Shown here one piece after another: positions 50,605 through 61,800 of a stretch of 64,000 nucleotides of DNA. Under the pieces are notes generated by a model. That model made no database searches. It was not told the DNA's origin and saw nothing but the letters and a program-made list of their open reading frames with translations. The first letter of the stretch is position 1; every line of letters starts with the position of its first letter. Source of the DNA: Syngnathus acus (lineage: Eukaryota; Chordata; Actinopteri; Syngnathiformes; Syngnathidae); NCBI RefSeq assembly GCF_901709675.1, contig NC_051097.1, forward strand, positions 4,526,039 to 4,590,038, in the 5' to 3' direction. Both the position numbers and the translations under genes were made by a program.

Positions 50605-52217
50605 CTGTAGACGAAAAGAATATTCATCCTGATTTGGGCTGATGTGGAATATTCTGAAAAGAGCTAGTATATAAGGCCGATTTAGTCGGCAGAATGATAA
50701 TCGGTTGGGCCCCATTCTGAACGGTATAATGACAAAACCCTCCACCGCATTTGGTTAAGTGTCTGTTTTTCACAACCCTGCAACCAGCCCTTGATGTCTC
50801 AAATATGATGTAAAACAATACTGTGTGTGTGTTTTTGTCAGTGTCAGAAGGAACCAATTTTATGATTTTTTTTTCTTTTTCTGAGAGGCCACAGGAACAA
50901 AAGTGTTTCCAAGTTGTATGAATAGGTGCTTGTTGAGTATTTGTTTTGTCAAACAGCCTCTGATGTCGAGAGTGTTTCAAATATGTAGGTTTATTTTCAA
51001 ATACTACCTATTTCATCTGATTTGTTAAACAGTCCCAGACAGGGGCACAAGTGTTTAATTCAACCAAATTTAATTCAACCCAATTCATTGAGAGATCATT
51101 TAAAACATTTTCCTTTTGTTTTTAAATTTAGCAAGAGTTTGTGGTCGGGGTAAAGTGAACAGTTTAGTTGGCATGGTTTGAATCAGTCAAAAAATGTAGA
51201 AAAAAAACAACCCAGAATCGTAATCAGTTTCTTTTATTTTGAAATTAATAAAACTCAAACGACAGTGAAAACCAAAATTTTTCTGACAGCAGTGATTGAG
51301 TAAATCACTTCTGCAATCAGTAATCAAAAATGCAATAATACATGAATTGTATACAGTGAATTGTAGATGTAGTAACATACCGTAGAAACAACAAAAGTGA
51401 AAAACACAATTTTTCTGACAGCAGCGATCGAGTAAAAAACTGCCATCAGTTATCAAAATGCTGGATTTAAATTTACATGATATATACAGTGACTTGTACT
51501 TGCAGTACTGATGGAAAATACTGAATTACCCTTCCAGTGAAATACTGTCTACAATTGCAGACATCATTGGCAGTAACATAGCTCACTGTTGATTCACAAT
51601 TCATTATTTGTAATCATAAAATATATATTGTTTTTTTTTAACCAGAATAAAACAAAAGGCTGTCGAGTCTGGGCACCCTTTTCTAAGGGCGATTACGACA
51701 TGACAACACAACACGACATGAATATAAAACAAAACAAAACAAAGAACAATACCAGTAACCGACTTTGGACTTTCATTCCAGCTCCAAGACTATTCTTGCC
51801 TGTCACGTTCTTACGATTGGGCTCTTTCAAAGCACTGGGATTTCTGTACAATATGTATTGTTCTTTCAGTGAGTAACTCTTTACGAAAAGGCAGCCAAAG
51901 TTGTCAAGCGCGCAAAAAAAAAGAAAAGAAAGACAAAGTAGACCAAGCAGAGTCGAGTGTTAGTGAACATAGCATGCTTGTTCACATTTCATCTGGACAC
52001 GACATCTTGTTGGCTAATAATAGCGAAGCTAAATGCAGCTACTGTATGAATTACAAACTTATGCAGAGGTGTTCCGATTGTAACTTTGATACTATTTATA
52101 GTTACTGAGCAGAGTAGGGAGGGTATTAAAAGTTGCTCTTCTTCTTCTTCGATGACTTCCTTGGGGCGCACCGTTGTAGATTTTCTCCACGGGCATCCTG
52201 CTGTTGGCAGGTGGACT
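50605..52217 (-). other. duplicated 3' flank / probable 3' UTR of lectin gene 2
   Basis: Nearly identical to 21237-22809. It includes the AATAAA (51233-51238) and the two-unit repeat. The upstream edge is abrupt: gypsy-type pol ends at about 50604 and the duplicated sequence starts with TAGACGAAAAGAATATTCAT. Confidence 0.7.
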
Positions 52218-52827
52218 CTACTGTGCTACCTGTGGCTTCGATGAGGTAATTGGAAAGTGCACTTTGGGCATCTTGCACATGAAGCTGTTGACTTGGGCGC
52301 AAGACATTAGCTTCCATTTTCCAGTCTGAAAGAAAACCATCAGTTTCAGTGGAACGCAAAGGTATTCTTCCAAATGCTCAATTGAGCACCCACCTGCCAT
52401 AACTGAGCCACGCAGTGCTTGCCGAGGCCGACACGCTGGTAGGGTTCTCCTGCGGCCCAGTGGGTGAAGGTCACCTTGTGGCGGTCCGACCACACAAACA
52501 TGCCGGGAAGCACCAGGTCATTCAGTCCGGTCCACATATCGCTGGTTTCTGCGGAGGACGGATGAGAACAAAGCTGTCATCTGGTTCTCAGATATTCCAC
52601 CCATCCGGTCGCTCTACAGAGACTGTTAATTAATCAATCGTTGGGATACGTACCAAACTCAGTGGCACTTTTAACCCACGCCTGCTCCACTTTGGAGCGA
52701 ATGGACATCAGTTTGGCACCAAAACCACGGCAGACCCGTTGAGCATCATCCCAGTTCTTTACGTCTTCAAAGAATTTGTAGCAGAAACCCGCAAACTCCT
52801 CCCAGTCAGGTGCCGAGCATCTGCGCT
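52218..52827 (-). CDS. lectin 2 terminal CTLD (EPY instead of EPN)
   Basis: Exons 52654-52827, 52394-52548 and 52218-52325. The fold residues match copy 1 (FAGFCYKFFED, MWTGLNDL, FTHWAAGEP, KHCVAQL, GKWKLMSCAQVNSFMCK), but the Ca2+-site triad reads EPY. The TAG stop is at the same place as in copy 1. Confidence 0.9.
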
Positions 52828-55800
52828 CTGCAGGTGAGACATCGTGTGAGTTTTACTTGTCATCAACAGTTGACGTGACATAAAGAAATATTTTCTGAAC
52901 TCACCTCCATCTGCAAACGTATAAGAATCACCCAGAGGGTCGTCCGAACTGCAAATAGTAAAGCGATAATTAGCTGGTGGCTCTTCATGGGACTTTTCCG
53001 TGAAAGTTGGTCACTCACTGTCTGGAGATGATCCCGTTCCCAGCGAAGCCCGTGTAGACTGGCTGTTTGGGAGCTCGCATCACGATACAATCTCCTCCGA
53101 TGTCGTTCTGAATGACGCCAGCGTGAATAGCGGCCGCGCAGATGTGCGAGTCCTGCGTTTACACAAAGTTGCAGTCACAGACAAGAACTCAACTGGTGGG
53201 TGAGGTAATCGCGTACCTCTGAGTAGACCAATGTTCCAAAGACAAAGTGTTTGTCTTTGGCACACCCAGGTGGACAGTAGAACCTGCAGAAGTCACGCAC
53301 ACGTTGTGGAATTGACGACAGGCAGTCATCGTCATGAAACATTGTGTCAGGTGTGACTCACGTCATCGAATCGGTCAAGTGGAGGCTGTTGAACTGTCTG
53401 TCGCAGGTCATCGCATCTGTCGGACATAAGGCGGGATCATTCTTCATTGTTTTGGGCTTGTTGTTTTCGGCAAGCAAAGCAGTAGATTGTGTTGCTCACC
53501 GTCATGTGCGCATCCCAAGATGTCAAAGCGGAGGCCGAATTCTGGATGACTCTCCAGCGGCAGAATGCGGACGTACTTAGCAAATGCCGGGGTCTCAAGC
53601 AGATGAGTCCCACCACCGATGAACTAGAAATAGGATGTTTGCTTGTTTGTTGTGACAATTTTGGAGGATGAGGTTGAGGTCGACTCGATTGTCCCTGCAC
53701 TCACCTTCCCGTCTGGGTGTTTTGTCCACTTCCTCCGATTAACGCTCAGCTGCATCTCAAGTTGGATGTTCCAGGAGCCAATATTAGCGCTATCACACCC
53801 CTTGGTCACGATCCCCGTCACCTTTCTCATGTAACCGAGGTTCACCTGGATCCAGCTGCCGATGGCTGGAGGGGACAAGACATTAGAACGCTCAGGAGAC
53901 CACAGTGCCAAGCTGTCAATTATCTGCGTACGATCTTTTGACGGCTTCCAGCAGGACTCTCCATTGAGGCGGGCTTTTTCTGGGGTGGCGTCTTCCATCG
54001 AGGAGGAGGCTTTGAAGACAGAGTCTGCGAGGCTCCCGTCCGCGATGCCCAGACTGTCAAGACATACTGAGGACAGCCAAAAGTCATTTTCATTTGGAAC
54101 GGATGCTTAAAGGCCAAATAAAATACAAATCTGCCCATCTGTCCCCTCGTGGGACTCCTTGCATTGTTTCTTGGGATTGCAGAGCAGAAGATCACGAGAC
54201 GTAAAGCCCACCTTTGTGTTCGCAGCTATAGACCATCTCCAGATATTTGGAGGGGGCAGGGCAGGAATCGTCCTCCAAAAGCTCAACGTGGCATTTTTGG
54301 TGGCCGTTGCACATTTTCCTGTAGTAAGAGAGGATGCCTTCCACTCCGCAGTACTCTGCAAGTTACAACACATCGGTGAGTCTGAGTAGGCCTGATGAGC
54401 ATTGATGCACCTGAATGAGTTCACCAAGACAAAGTCGAACAAAACGAGCACGTTTCTGCATACAGAATCAGTCCGGCATCTGAACGGTTTGTAAGCATTG
54501 GTTCATTTTCATTACCTTCTGTAGCATGCCAAAGTTCTTTGGAGACTTCCGGGAGGAGACCAAGCAAAACACTACTGACTGAGCCTTCAGAGGTAGGTGG
54601 ATAAATGCCTTAATTGGCAGCATCAAAATGGTGGCTTCTCAGGTCTTACCGTCGTCGTATGAGTCGCTGTCCACCAAGCAAACATCGTCACTCCGCCGAC
54701 CGTAAAAGGCGGACTGGATGCTGATGCGGCCTTGCTTCTGACCCTCACCCTCACTCTCACATACGAGGTCAGCAGAATGGTTGTCGCAGACAAGGATCTC
54801 CTTAAAGCCTGAAAAAGCATTGTCAGGTCATTTTTGCCTAGGATTGTTTGAAGCCACTGTTTAAGACGACTTACCGTCATGAGGCTGCGGAGGTTTTGGC
54901 GTGTTTCCTGCAAGAAAACAGCCAAAGATGTGAATCAGCACATTGTGAGACTCGTCTGAGCGTCGTCACGTCTTACCTCTTTTCTTGCAGATGTAGCCCC
55001 TTTTCTTCCTGCAATCGTCAAACTTCCAGCGACCGTTGCTTGTGAGTAAGGAAAGACAGGGTGCACCAGAGAGGTCACCGGGATCATCTGGAAGGAGACA
55101 ACAGATGCTCGGCTCCGTTCCTCCGCAACATCCAAGACAAACATCTGTTGGGTTTTTGACGTACCGCCGTCCATGATCACGTAACCGAACGGGGATCCGT
55201 CAGTCCACTCGCTGCCGTCTTTCGTGATGTTGTTGTTGACGCCCAACCACAGAGAGGGAGAGCTCGGCAGAAAAGTGTACAGACCTTTGTGGATATGTGG
55301 AAAAATGTGCAACAAGCGTTTGAAACAATCCTGTTGGTGCTTTGCTCGCTGCCGGCTTCTTCCGGGAGGGGAGCAAAGATACACCAACTGCTCATTGGTA
55401 GTACCGATGAAGAGGCACGTGATTTGAATGACTAATTGTTAAAGGTTGTCCGAGGAAACAAATGCAGGTGACGTCTGGAGCTCCACCCATGTTGGGGGAA
55501 TTCAACAGCCCTGACGGTAACCTGACAGACGGACAGCCTACTTTGTATGAAGGCCTGTTCATGTGAGTTGGTGATGCTGAGCAGATCGCCTCCGCGGCGG
55601 AGGCAGTCGTCTCGCGCCTCCTTCCAGGTCTTGGTGGGCCTGCGTTGAATCAAATAGCAGAAGTCGGAGGAGGAGGATCGGTCCGGCCACCAGCCGCACT
55701 TTGCACTCCAGCCTGCAAGCGAGACTCGAGTCACTTGAGGGCAAACCGGTGACAAGAGACCACGTGTCGACTGCCGAGAGGGACGCCAACCTGCCGGCGG

Positions 55801-58800
55801 AGGAAGAACAAACTCTTGGACCTTGGCTGCAAGGAAAAGAGAGGACTGATTAGCACTCTTAGATAGAGGGAGCACATGGAAGTGCAAAGTGAGTGGTCTT
55901 CATTTTCGGACCTTTTTTACAGATGAATGACCGAATATTGGTGCAGGGCCAGTCCTCAACTTGTCCAGTTGGCGATAGCGCACAGCAATCACCACGTCCT
56001 GTTGGCCGGTTTAGCACCCATGCAATGTTGCCCTGCGGACGACACGCCATAAATGACTTTGGTCATGACTGGTAATTGTCGTTTTAGTGTTTCAGTATTG
56101 TGGTCTGATTATTTGTGGTAAATGTGTTTTCATTTGACAGGGTCGATTGGTGGTCGAGGCGTGGTGTGTGAGTGACTGGGTGTGGGTGTACAACCTGTCA
56201 GGTATGTGGAATTTAGGAGTTGGATTAGAACATAGTTTTAATTGTTTAGTGACACACCTTTTACAGTTGTTCACATATACCGCTGCCTGCTGTCCTTTTT
56301 TGTTTGTTCTGTTATTCTTTTTTGGTTTTAATACATTTTGTAAACTTATTTCATCTCGGGTCATTGATTCACCCCACCTGCATTACACTTGTAAATTACA
56401 ATACTACACACATAGTTCCACAACTTTGTCCTTGGTAACGGTCCAGATGATTTACACATTCAATGTTTATCTCTTCTCGTCACATTTGTCCTCACTTGGA
56501 ACTTTTGCCATTCGATATGACACCTTCATTCTGAGCAAATGACAACTTTTGTAGACTGCTCTAAACGTTTCACTTACCGTAGGTGTTGCGTCGCTCCACT
56601 CAAAGTTGTCCTTGTTCTTCTTGAGTCCCACCCAAGATTGCACTCCTCCTGCATATGGTGCGTGAGCTTGGAGATATCAAAGAAGCAAGGAAATTTAGCA
56701 CAAGAAGAGCACCGTGTCAGACATTGTGAAGCGCTCGGGGACGATTGCTGGTATCGGCAGTTGACGCTCACCAGCCAAGAATTGGCTATCAACCAGTGAG
56801 TGGACGCTGGCCAGGTGACCGTTCCATTCTTCGCAGAACCTCTCAGCTGCCTCCCAAGTTCGCTTCGTCCTCTCAAAGTGATAGCAAGAGTCCCTATACA
56901 GGAAGTCGCCAGGGTTGCAGTAGGAAGCTGAAGCCACCAAGACACATGGATTACAAATCCACAAGACAGTGCAGGTGTGGAAAAAAACGTCGCTGCCACT
57001 CACTCTCCACTCGATTGTAGCCGATTCCATAGTCTTTGTAGGAACACAGTCGTCCGTCTGGGCAGGCTGCAGGAGGACAACATGATTGCATTTTCTTCTC
57101 CTTTGAGCGTCAACATCGCAACGGACGTGCGGACTTACCGTCGAGCGGCCGCTCGCACATGTACATTAAGGAGGATCTGCACGAGCCATGTCTCCACTTT
57201 CCAGGCTGACTGTCTACGTGCACACCTTGGTTGACGTACGCGCAGGATTCATTGTTGGGGCTGTTGAGAAAAGTCGGGAAAAAGGAGACACACATCCGAC
57301 AAACGTGCCAATTAGGAAGCTTTTCCTCCTTTCTCATCAATACGTGTGCTCTCTCAAAATTCGCAGATGGGATCCATAATCTCGCCGTGTGTTCCGCCTG
57401 ACAACAAAAAGACGCAAAGAGGTGACCTTCTTACCTTCTATCTTGACGCGAGTCCCAGTTGGCGTAGGTCGGCGTCACACCGGTGTCGGACAAAGACAGT
57501 CTTTTTTCTCCTGCTTCAAAAAACCGACACCAGGCCACGTCGCAGTTCTGCCGAAAGCAATCGCAGGTGACAGTTAAGTACCAGAGGAGAGTCAACGTAT
57601 TCTACCGCTTTCGTCTCACCAGATTGGAACGTCCGATCCAGAACGGCTTGTCGCCCATTTGCTCCTTCACGAAGCTTTGCTCGTCCTCGGAGGTGATGGA
57701 GACCAGGTCGCCGCCCTCCCGGACGCAGTCGTAACGAGCCCCCAGCCAACCGTTGGTGGTCTCCATCTTCTTGTAGCAGTTGGAGCCAAAGCGGCGCCAC
57801 CCTTTGGTCCTTTCACATGTCTGAACGACTGAGGACACATTTGGGGATTACGCACTCAGTTTCAGACAAATGCGTCATCTGCATCAACGCTCACGTACGA
57901 CAAAAAATGTGTCTGTTGACACACATTGGGGAGAATCGGCCGAGCATCTCGTCTTACCTCTTCTCTTGCAGACGTAGCCGCGCTTCTTCTCGCAATCGAC
58001 AACTTCCATGCCGCCCTTGCCACTGAGTAAGGAGTTGCAGCGTCGGCCGAGGGGGTCACCAGGGTTACCTTGAAAGAGACCACAGATGCTCAGCGCTCCT
58101 TCCTTCCTCCAAACATCGGCCAGGTTTTAGACCCACTTGCGCCCAAAAGGACGGAACTCGGTGAGGATTCGTCAGACTGCTCGCTGCCGACTTCAACAAT
58201 GATGTCGCTGGCGTCCAACCACAAAGAGGAACCGCTTGGCAGAAGCCCTTTGGGTCAAAGGTAAATACAGAACAGAAGGTTGAAGCATCTTACAGATTTG
58301 CGAGTGCAAAACGCTGAACTGAAACAAAGTGCGGGTGACGTCTGGGTTGGGTCCTTGTTCATGGGGGTCACAAGCTTATTTTTGGTCTTTTCTTTGGAAT
58401 GACAGAAACTCGGCAAAATGTTGACGCGAGTCGGTGGTCTCTCGATTTAACTTTCTTCCGCATGGATTATTTCATCAAGCACTTCAGATGCACCAAAAAG
58501 CGCAGCAGACTGTGGACGGCCTACCTCGTATGAAGGTGTGTTCGTTCGAGTCGGTGATGGCGAGCAGGTTGCCTCTGAGGCGGGCGCACTCGTCTCGTGC
58601 CTCCTTCCAGGTCTTGGTGGGCATGGCGTTGATCAGGTAGCAGAAGTCGTTGGCGGGGTTCTCCCGCCACCAGCCGCACTTTGCACTCTTGCCTGCAAGC
58701 GAGACTCGAGTCACTTGAGGGCAAACAAGATTCTGCATGCGGGCTGCAGGCTGGGACGCCCACCTGACGCTGATGCCGACGCCGGAAGTAGCGGAAGAGA

Positions 58801-61800
58801 AGCTCTGGCCTTGCCTGCAAGCATGCGAGAGGGATCAAATATGAGAGAGCAACGAGAAGACAAAGGGCAAAGGAGAGGTCGTGACTTTCTGACCTTTTTG
58901 ACAGATGGATGGACCAAGGCCAGTACAACCCTCAAGCTGAATTTCTCCATTCTCATTCAACTTTGCGCAGTCATCTGCATTTTGAGTAGGGTTCTTTGTG
59001 ACGTTGTCCTGCGGAGGATACAGCGTGTTTGGTGTTGTAATTGCTCTGATGGCTTCTTGCGAAATGTCCTTCAAAGTCACCTCACTGATTCAAATCTGTT
59101 TTTCTTCTCACCATTCTCATCATTTCCAGAACCAATAGAAATTGTTGCAATATTCCAACCTGAGTTTCAGATTGAAACTTTCCAAACCCTAAATTGTTTA
59201 TTTTTAGTCTGACAAAAGTTCCCCTGTAAAATGAATGGTGCACTTTTATTGTTTTTTTTTCCTTGTATATCACAATTCTTAGCCATCAAACTAAAGGACA
59301 TTTTTCAACAAATTCAAATCTATTTGATAGGAGGACCATTCTTGTCAGATGTTTCCTCCCTATTGAATCAACTCTGTTCTACTAAAATGACACTTGACAC
59401 TGTTTTGCTTTCCAACATGACAGCTTCATAAGTGACAATTTTTTAGACCTCCGCTGCAAACGTGTCACTTACTGTAGATGATCCGTCGAGCCACTCAAAT
59501 TTGCCACTGTTGTTCTTGAGTCCCAGCCAAGGTTGAACTCCTTCTCGCACGTGAGCTTGAGGAAAGCAGAACAAGCACTTGTGACAATGTTATGAAACAT
59601 GGCGGGATGATTGGTCAGTTTGTCTTGACGCTCACCAGCCAAAAATCGTCTGTCAACCGGTGAGCGGACGCTGGCCAAGAGACCTCTCTTTTCCTTGCAG
59701 AAATCTTCAGCCGCTTGCCAAGTATTAGGCGTCCCCTCAAAGTGATAACAAGAGTCCTTGTACAGGATCTCGTTAGAGTCACAGTAGGAAGCTGAAACCC
59801 AAAATAAACTCATTAGAAAACCACAGCGAGACAGAGTAGGTGTAAAACGAAAAAAGAAACAAAACGACAACGAGAGGCTGCGGGTGTCAAAAGAAGCGTC
59901 GCTGCCACTCACTCTCCACTCGACTGTAACTGTAACCTAAGTCTTTGTAGGAACACGGCCATCCATCTGGGCAGTCTGCAGAAAGATGACATGGTTGCGC
60001 TTTTCTCCTTTCAAACATCACGTCAAACGTGCAGACTTACCGTCGGGCGACCGCTCGCACATGTACACGAATGAGGATCTGCACGAGCCATGTCTCCACT
60101 TTCTTGGCTGACTGTCTCCGTGCACACCTTGGTTGACGTATGCGCAGGATTCATCGTTGAAGCTGTTGGCAAAAGTCGGAAAAAGCGAGACACATCCGAC
60201 AAAGTGCCAATTTTGAGGTTTTGCCTTTTTTTTCTGATGAAAACTCCCCAAAACTCTTTTTTATATATATCTATATATATGAACATATATATGTATTTTT
60301 TTAACCTCGTCACGTGCGCATATTTTAGAAAGCAATTTGAAAATATCAACATGCATCAACCTGACACAGGATGCAAAGAGGGGATCTTCTTACCTCTGGT
60401 CTTGACGCGGGTCCCAGTTGGCGTAGGTCGGCGTCACACTGGTGTAGGACCAAGTCACGCTCTTTTCGCCCGCTTTAAAAAACTGACACCAGGTCTCGTT
60501 GCAGTTCTGCAGAGTCCAAACTCATTGTCAATGGCGTACCAATAGCGAGCCAACAGCAGCCTGCACTTACCAGATTGGAGAGTCCGATCCAGAACGGTTT
60601 GTTGCCCATTTGCTCCATCACAAACATTTCCTCGTCTTCAGAGGTGATGGAGACAAGGTCCGCGCCCTCCCAGAGGCAGTTGTGACGAGCCCCCAGCCAA
60701 CCGTTGGGGGTCTCCATCTTCTTGTAACAGTTTGAGCCATGAGGACTCCATCCGTTGACTGTGTCACATGTTGGCTCATGATGGGTTAAAGCTGATGAAA
60801 CATCAAAGTTCCCATGGTCATTTTTCAACCAAGCAAGCAAACAAACAAGCAAGAAGGCACGCCACCTAATTCAGCCAAATTGCGTCACCTGCATGACTGA
60901 CAATCCACAATTGACAAGACTTACAAAGGACTTGGGCATTTAGGGCTATTAGCCTGAAATAATAGTCACAAAAAAATCAACAAGGCACATTTTTTCACGA
61001 GACATTCATTAACCAGCTTCAAGATGCTGAATGATTTCAAGGAATGATGCACATGTCAAAAAACGGAGGAAATTCAGTCCACTTCTGTCATTCTGCCCCT
61101 CGAACAGAGAAAAATGTTTTTTTTTTTTTTTTTTTTACTCATGTGCAGCCCACAGGATGGCGCTACAGGTCAAGAGTCCACGTTCAACTTTTCTTATTTT
61201 CATTTATCACCATAATATGCGTTTGCAATCTATGCAAAGGAAGACGTCTTTTTTAACACAGCTACAGAACAATTAGAGCTCACAGTTTTTTTTTTCAGGT
61301 AGTTACACAAGAAAGATCTCATGCTCAGTTGTACATTTGTAACGCATCACTATTCCATCAGCGCAATAGGCTAGCTAGTCAACATTTAAGAGGGAAAAAA
61401 AAAACATTGAAAAAAACTGGCTGAAATTATGCTCCCATTTGTTTTTGCTTTTGGCAAAATCTCAGTGGGGAAAATGCACTATATGCTGCGTATGCACCAA
61501 AAGGACCTCCAAAGCGACAGGAGAAAAGTTATTTCGAATTGCTATTTCATGTATTTATTTACAGCTGTCTCTTCACGTGTGATCATTAACAGAGGCGCTG
61601 CACTGATAGGGGCGCCTCTGCTCTGTGCCCCTCATCTCCGCCCACACACACGCAGAGGCGCTCCAGAGCAAAGGAGCCTTCCCGAGCATGCGAGTGTTTT
61701 CTAAAGAATTCAGGTGATGGTTTGCACATTTTATCTTGTACAAGTAAATTTTGTCAAATAAAACAATTCCATTAAGTAAATTATTAGGATTGTACACTTG

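Noticed and set aside
50362-50745. Minus-strand 127-codon open frame
   Set aside because: It joins SINE, reverse-transcriptase remnant and duplicated flank by chance, so it is not a gene.
58538-59212. Plus-strand 224-codon open frame
   Set aside because: It runs antisense across gamma and beta CTLD exons and introns of lectin 2, and has no domain motif.
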